A stretch of DNA of 28,327 bases from CALKYB01 sp964510575 (GTDB lineage Bacteria > Bdellovibrionota_C > UBA2361 > SZUA-149 > CALKYB01): positions 1-28,327 of the forward strand of contig CAZECN010000034.1 of NCBI GenBank assembly GCA_964510575.1, given 5' to 3'. The notes under the pieces are model-generated. The model was given only the letters and a program-made list of their open reading frames with translations, was not told the DNA's origin and searched no databases. Positions 16,900 to 24,323 of the stretch are shown here, piece by piece. How positions within the stretch are numbered: position 1 is the first letter of the stretch; every line of letters starts with the position of its first letter. Both the position numbers and the translations under genes were made by a program.

Positions 16900-16908
16900 T
16901 TATCCACA
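16900..16908 (+). promoter_or_regulatory. Single consensus DnaA box
   Basis: TTATCCACA matches the E. coli DnaA box exactly. It lies inside a short dyad (AACTT, 6 nt, AAGTT) upstream of the HU-like gene and just after lysC. No cluster of boxes accompanies it, so an origin is not indicated. A chance match is quite possible in a window of this size. Confidence 0.3.
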
Positions 16909-16942
16909 AGTTAGCAGCAGTTTTCAGGCCTGTACCTAATCC

Positions 16943-18169
16943 TTAGGCGTTTTCGACAAAATGAGTATGTAACACCTTCACTGCTCGCTCAGCATCTTGA
17001 TCCGCTAGAGCCATACTGACCTTAATCTCTGAAGTGGTGATCAATTCGATATTGATTTTTTCTTTACCAAGAATCTGAAAGATTTGAGCGGCAATACCTG
17101 GATGATTTCTCATCCCCTCACCCACAATTGAGAGCTTTGCCATTTCAGGCTCCGTCTCCAGCCTAACGCCCTCTAAACTACTACTCGCCAGAGCCTGCAA
17201 GGCTTTGTCTGCTTTCTGTAAATCCTCTCGGGGAACTGTTATACTCAGTTCAGCCCGTCCCGACTCACCTTGACTCTGAACGATCATATCCACCACTATC
17301 CCAACCTCAGCCAAGGCCGTCAGCACAACTCCTGCATTACCCGGTTGATCTGGAATATTTCGAACTGTCAATTTTGCTTCGTCTCGACGACAGGTAATTC
17401 CTGAAACGACTGCTTCTTCCATTCCTGGATACTCCTCTAAAATTTCTGTTCCTTCTTCATCTGAAAAACTTGAGCAAACCCAAAGTGGGACTTTAAATGC
17501 TCGGGCCAAACTCACGCTACGAGATTGCAAAACTTTAGCCCCCGCACTAGCTAACTCTAACATTTCCTCATATGTAACTTTGTTTAGCTTTCGTGCCCTA
17601 GGACATAGCTTTGGCAGCGCAGAATATACTCCATCAATGTCCGTCAGTATAAGACAAGGGCAGGAATCCAAGGCCGCTGCCACTGCCACTGCCGTAGTGT
17701 CGGATCCCCCTCGACCTAAAAGAGTAAAATCTCCCTGATCATCAATACCCTGAAAACCGCAAATAACGGGTACTATATCTTTCTCCAGTAAAGCCTTTAT
17801 CGCAGTTGAATCAATGCCTGCGATAAGATCCTGACCAAAAGTCCTTTTAGTCTTCATGCTAAACTGATGAGCCATCAGAGAACGGGACTTAACGCCTAGA
17901 TCCTGGATTGCCATCGAGGTGAGAGCTGAGCTGACCATTTCACCAGAAGCGAGAAGCTGGCTATATTCCCTTACAGGAGCCTCTCCACTGGCAATCGTCT
18001 TACAAAGTCCAATCAGGCGATCTGTTTCCCCACTCATAGCGGAAACGACAACGACAACCCTATCGCCCGTTTTGCTAATATGACTTGTAACTCTCTCAGC
18101 TACTGCTTTGATACGTTCAGGAGATCCCACTGAGGTTCCCCCAAATTTCATGACTACAGTATTTCCCAT
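16943..18169 (-). CDS. lysC: Aspartate kinase
   Basis: This 408-residue enzyme phosphorylates L-aspartate, the first step toward lysine, threonine, methionine and diaminopimelate for the cell wall. The catalytic motif KFGGTSVG is at 8-15, SGE at 75-77, GRGGSDTTA at 152-160, and the nucleotide loop LTDIDGVYS at 175-183. Two ACT domains follow at about 265-335 and 343-408, where amino acids such as Lys or Thr usually inhibit the enzyme. The family's usual YTxDPR after the loop is here YSALPK, an unusual change in a conserved ATP-site segment. The other motifs are intact, so it is probably active. ATG 18169 has GAGG just upstream. The gene follows tsaE by 25 nt, and lysC after tsaE/glmM is a familiar deltaproteobacterial order. 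Confidence 0.95.
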   Translation of the reverse strand: MGNTVVMKFGGTSVGSPERIKAVAERVTSHISKTGDRVVVVVSAMSGETDRLIGLCKTIASGEAPVREYSQLLASGEMVSSALTSMAIQDLGVKSRSLMAHQFSMKTKRTFGQDLIAGIDSTAIKALLEKDIVPVICGFQGIDDQGDFTLLGRGGSDTTAVAVAAALDSCPCLILTDIDGVYSALPKLCPRARKLNKVTYEEMLELASAGAKVLQSRSVSLARAFKVPLWVCSSFSDEEGTEILEEYPGMEEAVVSGITCRRDEAKLTVRNIPDQPGNAGVVLTALAEVGIVVDMIVQSQGESGRAELSITVPREDLQKADKALQALASSSLEGVRLETEPEMAKLSIVGEGMRNHPGIAAQIFQILGKEKINIELITTSEIKVSMALADQDAERAVKVLHTHFVENA

Positions 18170-18194
18170 GTTCCTCAGACGAACACTTTCGCCG

Positions 18195-18710
18195 TTAAGC
18201 TCCTAATAGAGATTGCAGTTCCAAATCAGAAAATCCTGACATAAAACTACATTTTCTATCAAGATTTGTTTTAGATTCGGCGAAGTTTATCTCGATATAT
18301 CTGGAAAGTAAACGATTGAAATTGTCCAGTTTTTCAGGCCATTCCACAAGGATAAGTTCATCTGGAGCTGCCGAAATATCTTCCAGGCCATTATCACAAG
18401 CCCGGCCTTCAATTCTAAAACAGTCTAAATGACGAATTCTTGAGACTTCGGAATTAGAGGAGTGATATTCAAACTCAATTAAGTAGCTCGGGCTTTTCAC
18501 CTGTTCAGACAAGCCGTAGGCTGAGAGCATTCCTCTTACAAACTCAGTCTTCCCAGCTCCTAAAGGACCTGAAAGGCCGAGGACATCCCCTCCACCTACA
18601 AACGAGGCAACCGACCTAGCCAAGGCATGTAACTCATCCACGCTGGAGACAATTATTTCAGAAGAGCTTTTCACAAAATCAACGGGCAGGTGGAGAGTAA
18701 AAAATGACAA
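18195..18710 (-). CDS. tsaE: tRNA threonylcarbamoyladenosine biosynthesis ATPase TsaE
   Basis: This protein of about 171 residues partners TsaB and TsaD in making N6-threonylcarbamoyl-adenosine at position 37 of ANN-decoding tRNAs. Walker A GPLGAGKT is at 48-55. The SPSYLIEFEY switch segment is at 73-82, the HLDCFRI block at 94-100, and LVEWPEKL (121-128) carries the conserved Glu-Trp of the family. The start is uncertain. TTG 18710 has no clear ribosome-binding site and touches a perfect palindrome. GTG 18674 (159 residues, near the family's usual length) is an alternative, also without a good Shine-Dalgarno. The gene lies 78 nt after glmM and 25 nt before lysC. Confidence 0.9.
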   Translation of the reverse strand: MSFFTLHLPVDFVKSSSEIIVSSVDELHALARSVASFVGGGDVLGLSGPLGAGKTEFVRGMLSAYGLSEQVKSPSYLIEFEYHSSNSEVSRIRHLDCFRIEGRACDNGLEDISAAPDELILVEWPEKLDNFNRLLSRYIEINFAESKTNLDRKCSFMSGFSDLELQSLLGA

Positions 18711-18711
18711 C

Positions 18712-18726
18712 CACTGCGGCGCAGTG
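18712..18726. repeat. Perfect 15-nt GC-rich palindrome at the tsaE start
   Basis: CACTGCG (18712-18718) and CGCAGTG (18720-18726) flank one base and abut the annotated TTG of tsaE. No U-tract follows. It may be a protein-binding site or a hairpin that limits access to the start. Confidence 0.6.
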
Positions 18727-18788
18727 TAGCATTTCTATGCCCTTTTAATAAAATCTGTCAGGGGACAAACAAGCTAGTCTTGTTCTAT

Positions 18789-20138
18789 TTATTTCAACGC
18801 CTGCTCTACAACGGAGGTCAACTCTAAAGCCACCTCAGAACAAAGCTTAGCGTCCTCGCATTCCACCATCACACGAGCTTTTTTCTCTGTGCCCGAGTAA
18901 CGAAGCAATACGCGTCCTGAAGATCCTAGCTTTTCTTCCATTTCCGCAACACAAGATGTAACAGCCGGAAGTTCTTCAAACGGTATCTTTTCCTTAACTC
19001 TAACGTTAATTAGTTCTTGAGGAAATTTTTCAATCAAACCAGAAAAACTGGACATTGGTTTCTGTTTCTTTACTGCTATTGCCAGAGTAAGTAGGGAAGT
19101 AAGGATTCCGTCCCCGGTAGTATTATGATCTAGGGCGATCACATGGCCAGACTGCTCCCCACCAAAATTAATTCCATGCTTAACCATTTCCGCCAAAACA
19201 TAACGGTCCCCTACTCCAGAACGCTTCAACCCAATACCATGCTTTTCAAGAGCTTTTTCTAGCCCCATGTTACTCATCACAGTACCAACAACAGCATCTC
19301 CCTTCAGCTCTCCCCTTTCTTTCGCGTCAATCGCACAAAGAGCCAAGAGCAGGTCACCGTCCATAATAGAACCGTTCTCATCACACATCACTACACGGTC
19401 CGCATCGCCATCGTAGGCAATACCACAGTCCGCTCGGTGCTTTTTCACCAAGTCCACCATTACCTCGGGGTGTAGGCTCCCACAATCTTGGTTAATATTC
19501 TTACCGTCCGGATTATCACCATGAGTTACAATCTCGGCACCTAGTTCAGAAAACACATCAGCTGCTACGCGATAAGCTGCACCATTAGCTGTATCAAGAA
19601 CCACTCGCAGGCCATCAAATTTAACTGTTTTTTCGATACAACTCTTTAAGTAAACAGTGTATCGCCCCACTGCATCCTCAATTCGATAAGCTTTCCCAAT
19701 TTTCTCTGGTGACGCTCTGAGAGCCTTAATTTTTTCGGGATCAAGAAGACTTTCAATTTGATCTTCTGTTTCATCAGCTAGCTTAAAACCATCATGACCG
19801 AAAAACTTGATTCCATTGTCCTCATAGGGGTTGTGAGAGGCAGAGATCATCACTCCTGCATCAGCTCGCATACTACGGGTCATAAAGGAGATGCCTGGTG
19901 TGGGTAGTGGTCCGCAAAGAATCACATCCATTCCCATCGAAGTTAAACCACTGGCCAAAGCGGTTTCAATCATGTAGCCGGAAATCCTAGTGTCCTTACC
20001 AATCAAAACTCTATGACGACCAGTACTTTGTCCAAGTACGTGAGCGGCAGCTCTACCGAGGCCCATGATCGTTTCAGAATCCATCGGCGCAACATTTGCC
20101 TGCCCTCTAACTCCATCAGTTCCAAATAATCTTCCCAT
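18789..20138 (-). CDS. glmM: Phosphoglucosamine mutase
   Basis: This 449-residue enzyme converts glucosamine-6-phosphate to glucosamine-1-phosphate, the route to UDP-GlcNAc, peptidoglycan and lipopolysaccharide. ATG 20138 gives the canonical start GRLFGTDGVRG; a TTG frame running back into cdaR is rejected. The active-site serine is Ser101 in ISASHNP. The metal-binding loop is DGDAD (243-247), the sugar-specificity loop GGEQSGH (326-332), and the phosphate-binding loop RYSGTEKKARVM lies near the C-terminus. Length matches the family. It lies 5 nt after the stop of cdaR. The cdaA-cdaR-glmM order is widely conserved, and in Firmicutes these proteins interact and link c-di-AMP synthesis to wall precursor supply. 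Confidence 0.97.
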   Translation of the reverse strand: MGRLFGTDGVRGQANVAPMDSETIMGLGRAAAHVLGQSTGRHRVLIGKDTRISGYMIETALASGLTSMGMDVILCGPLPTPGISFMTRSMRADAGVMISASHNPYEDNGIKFFGHDGFKLADETEDQIESLLDPEKIKALRASPEKIGKAYRIEDAVGRYTVYLKSCIEKTVKFDGLRVVLDTANGAAYRVAADVFSELGAEIVTHGDNPDGKNINQDCGSLHPEVMVDLVKKHRADCGIAYDGDADRVVMCDENGSIMDGDLLLALCAIDAKERGELKGDAVVGTVMSNMGLEKALEKHGIGLKRSGVGDRYVLAEMVKHGINFGGEQSGHVIALDHNTTGDGILTSLLTLAIAVKKQKPMSSFSGLIEKFPQELINVRVKEKIPFEELPAVTSCVAEMEEKLGSSGRVLLRYSGTEKKARVMVECEDAKLCSEVALELTSVVEQALK

Positions 20139-20143
20139 CCTGG

Positions 20144-21082
20144 TTACTTTTCTCCAGATTTCCAAATATTAACTCTAACCTCAGCGGGTGAGGCCGCTAC
20201 CATACTAAATCCACTAGGCAGCTTTGCTCGCAATTCGACTGTCCCTTGACCTTGACTAAAGGGGCTAGCATCAGCCACCAACCCGATTTCAGCTTTTTTC
20301 AGCTTCTCAAGCTGCTTGACCGGACCGGTTACAACTATAGATGCTTCTAAAGGCTTAACCGAAGCTTGAAAACCTTCAGCAGTTAAGACTTTTATGGGTA
20401 AAGAAGCGAAAGCTCTTTTCCTCACCAAAGGCTCTAGATCTACACGAACACTAACAACATTGACCCCCAACTCTGTTAGCCTACCTATTTCCTCCAGTCT
20501 CATCTCTCTATCAAGCTCACCTGAAATTCCTGAAATATCTACAGGTCCGGTACTGACCTCAGTTATATCCTTAAGCTCACTACTAGGGCCTCTAACAACC
20601 ACAGCTGAAGGGACAGCTACAACTGAGGACAACTTCATTCCACCTTTCGGCTTACCCTGGACTGGGACATTAACTTTAAGACTTTTTCGAATCACTTTCT
20701 CAAAGCCTAACTCAATCTCTGGCGGCTCAATAGCCTCCACCTTTACACCGTTTGGTAAATTTAGATCATCAGGCGATAGGCCTAATTTATAGCTGCTTTC
20801 ATCAAAATTGGAGGGCAATTCCACGGAAAAAGAAGGGTTCGCAACACGCAGCTGATTTACAAGATGATTAGGACCAGTTAAGCGAACTCTAGTCACTAAG
20901 CCTTTCCTGCCATTGATAGGCTTAACAACCATCAAGCTCTCGGGAAGGTTCGTGATTAAGACTCTAGCCAAATGGGTCTCAGTAACTGAGTTGTCAGGAC
21001 TATAAAAATAGAACTCCAGCAAACCTGCCAATACTAAGGCAAATAACTTTATGCCCAAGTTTTCAGAAAAAAACTTTCTCAT
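20144..21082 (-). CDS. cdaR: YbbR-domain protein CdaR, regulator of the c-di-AMP synthase
   Basis: This 312-residue protein has an N-terminal membrane anchor (about 10-27), after which it faces the periplasm. Three or so YbbR-type beta-rich repeats follow: one around 30-125, one around 130-210 (KSLKVNVPVQGKP, then VVVRGPSSELKDITEV), and one around 215-305 (FASLPIKVLTAEG, then IVVTGPVKQLEKL). In Firmicutes CdaR binds and modulates CdaA. ATG 21082 overlaps the TGA of cdaA in an ATGA junction, which implies translational coupling and balanced amounts. The gene name follows conserved context and domain; direct regulation in this lineage is inferred. Confidence 0.9.
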   Translation of the reverse strand: MRKFFSENLGIKLFALVLAGLLEFYFYSPDNSVTETHLARVLITNLPESLMVVKPINGRKGLVTRVRLTGPNHLVNQLRVANPSFSVELPSNFDESSYKLGLSPDDLNLPNGVKVEAIEPPEIELGFEKVIRKSLKVNVPVQGKPKGGMKLSSVVAVPSAVVVRGPSSELKDITEVSTGPVDISGISGELDREMRLEEIGRLTELGVNVVSVRVDLEPLVRKRAFASLPIKVLTAEGFQASVKPLEASIVVTGPVKQLEKLKKAEIGLVADASPFSQGQGTVELRAKLPSGFSMVAASPAEVRVNIWKSGEK

Positions 21083-21945
21083 TTCTTAGACACCTGAGCA
21101 GCTTTATCCGCTTTCTTGGAACTAGCCTTCTCTTGGGATTCTGAAGAAACATTTTTATCGCTATTGGATTTATTTTTGAACAAACCTTCAGCAAAAAGAA
21201 ATTTCCCTAGTACTTTAGAAAGATTCAATGCTCCAATGTCTCTGGTAATCTTACCATCTCTAACCAAAGATATTTGACCCGTCTCTTCTGAAACCACCAA
21301 AACAAGAGCATCGGTTTTCTCAGACAAGCCAATAGCTGCTCTGTGACGTGTACCCAAATCATTAGGCAATTCTGCACTAAAGGAAAGAGGCAACACTGCC
21401 CCAGCAGCAATCACTCGGTCCTTTTTTACGACAACTGCTCCGTCATGAATTGGAGACTCTTGGTGAAAAATTGAAATAAGAAGTTGCTTGCTAACAACTC
21501 CATCAATCTCCACCGCATGCTCGGTATAGTCACCCAAGCCCACATCCTGTTGAATAACCAGGATAGCACCTGTTCTTTTCTCAGCTAACGTGGAGACCGC
21601 AGCAACAATCTGTTGAACAGTTCGCTCCGATCGGCTTTCAAACTCATGGGAAAATCCAGAAAATAATCCAACTTTCGTCAGGGCTCTCCTGAGATCATCC
21701 TGAAACAAAACAACGATCAAAAGTATCACTGAACCCAAAAAATTACTTAGAATCCAGTTAAGAACCACAAAGTTCAACTCTCGGCTTACAAAGTAAACTA
21801 GAGCAACTATTGCTAAACCCACCAACATGGGTTGGGCCCGAGTACCTCGAACCAAGATAAGTGTGGTGTAAATAATACCCGACACCAAAAGGATATCTAC
21901 TACTCGACTAAAGGTGTCTGCGGTAAGGAAACTCTGTAAATCCAT
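21079..21945 (-). CDS. cdaA: Membrane diadenylate cyclase CdaA (c-di-AMP synthase)
   Basis: From ATG 21945 the protein has 288 residues. TTG 21975, with AGGA five bases upstream, would add ten. Three transmembrane helices lie at about 15-32, 38-54 and 66-82. The DAC catalytic domain (about 95-240) has both hallmark motifs: DGA at 168-170 (HDGAVVV) and RHR at 200-202 (GTRHRAAIG). It condenses two ATP into cyclic di-AMP, which in many bacteria controls potassium and osmolyte transport and wall homeostasis. The C-terminal 40 residues are Lys/Ser-rich. The gene follows ftsH by about 170 nt and overlaps cdaR by 4 bp. The folP gene often found between ftsH and cdaA in related genomes is absent. Confidence 0.95.
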   Translation of the reverse strand: MDLQSFLTADTFSRVVDILLVSGIIYTTLILVRGTRAQPMLVGLAIVALVYFVSRELNFVVLNWILSNFLGSVILLIVVLFQDDLRRALTKVGLFSGFSHEFESRSERTVQQIVAAVSTLAEKRTGAILVIQQDVGLGDYTEHAVEIDGVVSKQLLISIFHQESPIHDGAVVVKKDRVIAAGAVLPLSFSAELPNDLGTRHRAAIGLSEKTDALVLVVSEETGQISLVRDGKITRDIGALNLSKVLGKFLFAEGLFKNKSNSDKNVSSESQEKASSKKADKAAQVSKK

Positions 21946-22060
21946 AATTGGAACAGTTAAAATCGGACCAATCAATTCCTAGTCCGAAACGTAAAAGTAA
22001 TAAAAAACCAGCCTACATCTCATCGAGCTGCATGCAAACTTAGACAACACTACCACCAAA

Positions 22061-22095
22061 TTGTTCCAGCAAAGCACTGAACAATATTCTGGAAC
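22061..22095 (-). repeat. Overlapping alternative hairpins after ftsH
   Basis: TTGTTCCAG (22061-22069) can pair either with CTGAACAA (22077-22084, one bulge) or with CTGGAAC (22089-22095). The two folds exclude each other. They lie about 20 nt beyond the ftsH stop on the minus strand, and only a short AATTTGG follows. A weak terminator or a 3' stability element is possible. Confidence 0.3.
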
Positions 22096-22113
22096 TTACG
22101 AGCGGTAATAAAA

Positions 22114-23976
22114 CTAGGCTGCTCTAATATCCGAGCGTTCTTTTCCTTCCCCACCTCCGCCTGGCCCACCATTAGAAGAAACAATGGCTTCAACCTGGTT
22201 CGCATCCAAAGTTTCATCTCTAAGCAATGCTTCAGCCAAAGCTTTTAAAGCTGCTTCGTTGTCCTTCAATATCTTTCTCGACCTATCAAGTTGCTCATCA
22301 ATAATCGACCTAACTTCTTCATCGATCTGATCTGCTGTACTATCTGAATAGTCTTGCTGATGACCAAACTCTTTACCGAGGAAAACATCACCTTCTTTTT
22401 TCCCGTAGGAAAGTGGCCCAAGCTTATCGCTCATTCCCCACTCACAAACCATTCTTCTAGCAATCGAAGTGGCAGCTGAAATATCAGAGCTGGCTCCAGT
22501 GGTAATTTCGTTAAAGGTCATCTCCTCAGCAGCACGTCCACCAAACGCAATGGCTATCCTGTCCAACCAATAATTCTTCGGATAATTGTGCTTATCATCG
22601 GTTGGCAATTGCATCATCAAGCCTAAAGCCATTCCCCGAGGAATAATTGTCACCTTGTGAACAGGCTCTGCATTAGGAAGCATTTTAGCAACTAGGGCAT
22701 GACCTGCTTCGTGATAAGCTATGATCTCTTTATCCTTGTCGGAAAGAACCAATGACCTTCTTTCAACGCCCATGATAATTTTGTCTTTAGCGTGTTCGAA
22801 ATGTTTATGAGAAACAATTTCCTCATCAATCAAAGCAGCGTAAAGAGCGGCTTCGTTAACTAGATTGGCTAAATCAGCCCCGGAGAAGCCCGGTGTTCCT
22901 CTAGCAATCGTAGCCATATCGACTTTATCATCAAGAGGAACTTTTCTGGTGTGAACATTAAGAATAGCTTCCCTGCCCCTAAGGTCAGGTAGCGGAACGA
23001 CAACTTGTCGATCAAATCGCCCTGGACGAAGCAAAGCAGGGTCAAGAACATCAGGACGGTTGGTAGCGGCAACCAGAATAACTCCTTCGTTAGCTTCAAA
23101 GCCATCCATTTCCACTAACAGCTGGTTCAGTGTCTGCTCACGTTCATCATGACCTCCGCCAAGACCAGCGCCACGATGACGACCAACTGCATCAATCTCA
23201 TCGATAAAGATTATACAGGGGGCATTCTTTTTTCCACGAAGAAATAAATCTCGGACTCTGGAAGCACCAACTCCTACAAACATCTCAACAAAATCAGAAC
23301 CGGAAATACTAAAGAAAGGCACTCCCGCCTCTCCAGCAATTGCGCGAGCTAACAGTGTCTTACCCGTTCCAGGGCTCCCTACCAAAAGAACGCCTTTAGG
23401 AATCCTTCCCCCTAACTTTCCGAAGCGTTTAGGGTCTTTCAGAAACTGAACAATTGCAGAAAGTTCATTTTTCGACTCTTCGATGCCCGCAACATCATCA
23501 AAAGTAACTTTGTTTTGGCCATCTTCTAGAAGACGGGCTTTACTCTTTCCAAAGCTGAGAGCCTTTCCCCCACCAACCTGAATCTGTCGCATGAAAAATA
23601 TCCAAACCCCAATGAGCAATAGCATTGGAAACCAGTTGGCTAATAAAAGAAAATACCAAGATTCTTCGGCTTTGGGTTTTGACTCGAAGTCTGCGCCAGA
23701 TTCGCGCAAAACCTTAATCAACTCACCATCACTTGGGGGAGCATGGGTTAAAAACTTGCCATTTGGAGTATCACCATAACCCTCTTTATACTGACCGGCT
23801 ATTTCGTTTTCCAGAATGGTTACACTTTCTACCTGTTGCTTCTCTAAAGACTCTCTAAATTCTGAGTATTTAATAACGTGAGACCTTCCTCCTGGTTGCT
23901 CCAACAAACTGTAAAACAACATCAACATGAAAAACAGAAAGGCCCACAGGGCGATATTTCTAGACGTTTGGTTCAA
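22114..23976 (-). CDS. ftsH: ATP-dependent zinc metalloprotease FtsH
   Basis: This 620-residue membrane-anchored AAA+ protease degrades unassembled membrane proteins and regulatory proteins. TTG 23976 is used, five bases after GGAG. Transmembrane segments lie at about 8-24 and 107-129, with the periplasmic FtsH extracellular domain between. The AAA module has Walker A GSPGTGKT (200-207), Walker B IIFIDEID (255-262), and the arginine-finger region around LRPGRFDRQ. The peptidase zinc site is HEAGH (422-426), with the third ligand expected near residue 499 in the SSDISAAT region. The C-terminus is Gly-rich. Length is typical. A good sigma-70-like promoter sits at 24173-24201, leaving a leader of about 190 nt with two inverted repeats. 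The gene heads the cdaA-cdaR-glmM block. Confidence 0.97.
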   Translation of the reverse strand: MNQTSRNIALWAFLFFMLMLFYSLLEQPGGRSHVIKYSEFRESLEKQQVESVTILENEIAGQYKEGYGDTPNGKFLTHAPPSDGELIKVLRESGADFESKPKAEESWYFLLLANWFPMLLLIGVWIFFMRQIQVGGGKALSFGKSKARLLEDGQNKVTFDDVAGIEESKNELSAIVQFLKDPKRFGKLGGRIPKGVLLVGSPGTGKTLLARAIAGEAGVPFFSISGSDFVEMFVGVGASRVRDLFLRGKKNAPCIIFIDEIDAVGRHRGAGLGGGHDEREQTLNQLLVEMDGFEANEGVILVAATNRPDVLDPALLRPGRFDRQVVVPLPDLRGREAILNVHTRKVPLDDKVDMATIARGTPGFSGADLANLVNEAALYAALIDEEIVSHKHFEHAKDKIIMGVERRSLVLSDKDKEIIAYHEAGHALVAKMLPNAEPVHKVTIIPRGMALGLMMQLPTDDKHNYPKNYWLDRIAIAFGGRAAEEMTFNEITTGASSDISAATSIARRMVCEWGMSDKLGPLSYGKKEGDVFLGKEFGHQQDYSDSTADQIDEEVRSIIDEQLDRSRKILKDNEAALKALAEALLRDETLDANQVEAIVSSNGGPGGGGEGKERSDIRAA

Positions 23977-24085
23977 TGTCGCTCCAAAGTAAAAAAATAC
24001 TCAAACAAATTATCAACGAAAACTTACTATTTTATTCTTATTCAGCAGGTCTAGAGATTAGGATGCTGTGAACCCAACAATCTGA

Positions 24086-24115
24086 CTAGAAAAACTCGAT
24101 TTTTTCGATTTCTAG
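24086..24115. repeat. Inverted repeat in the ftsH leader
   Basis: CTAGAAA (24086-24092) pairs with TTTCTAG (24109-24115). TCGA pairs with TCGA inside, with a 3-nt bulge and a T-rich loop. Confidence 0.6.
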
Positions 24116-24135
24116 CACTAAATCAGTCTCTTATT

Positions 24136-24157
24136 TAAGCCTTTAATAAAGGGCTTA
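24136..24157. repeat. Hairpin at the start of the ftsH leader
   Basis: TAAGCC (24136-24141) pairs with GGCTTA (24152-24157). The stem extends by T/G and two A/T pairs around a 4-nt loop on the plus strand, and is slightly weaker on the minus strand. It begins about 10 nt downstream of the predicted ftsH transcription start. Confidence 0.6.
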
Positions 24158-24172
24158 TATCCCCGCCTTACA

Positions 24173-24201
24173 ATCATACAGTAATTTACGAAGAAGCCCA
24201 A
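24173..24201 (-). promoter_or_regulatory. Sigma-70-like promoter of ftsH
   Basis: On the minus strand TTGGGC (complement of 24196-24201) and TATGAT (complement of 24173-24178) are separated by exactly 17 nt. The -10 matches the consensus at five of six positions and the -35 at three. It lies in the 346-nt gap between tilS and ftsH, upstream of ftsH. Confidence 0.55.
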
Positions 24202-24302
24202 ACTACAGGGTCTTTAATACAAAAATATTCTGAAAATTAGCAGACCGTTGTAGGACGAAACTGAACACAGATTGAAACAAGGATTTCGAGTCGAGCCTAA
24301 TT

Positions 24303-24323
24303 AGCTGACTAGTTTTGTCAGCT
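24303..24323 (-). terminator. Possible weak terminator hairpin at the tilS stop
   Basis: AGCTGAC (24303-24309) and GTCAGCT (24317-24323) form a 7-bp stem with a 7-nt loop overlapping the tilS stop codon. Only AATTAGG follows on the minus strand, so there is no true U-tract. It may instead protect the 3' end. Confidence 0.35.

Larger units (their letters stand above)
23977..24172 (-). other. Structured 5' leader of ftsH
   Basis: The stretch from the predicted transcription start near 24166 to the ftsH TTG is non-coding in all frames I tried. It contains two inverted repeats: 24136-24157 (TAAGCC/GGCTTA arms with A/T extension and a 4-nt loop) and 24086-24115 (CTAGAAA/TTTCTAG with an inner TCGA/TCGA pair). 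No known riboswitch consensus was recognised. The remaining part next to the start is AT-rich and unstructured by eye. Confidence 0.5.

Noticed and set aside
16900..16908. Replication origin near the DnaA box
   Set aside because: Only one box, no dnaA, dnaN or gidA neighbours, and no AT-rich unwinding element with repeated boxes.
20394..20792. Open frame of 132 codons on the plus strand inside cdaR
   Set aside because: It is a shadow of the cdaR coding strand with Ser/Thr/Pro-rich composition and no supporting signals.
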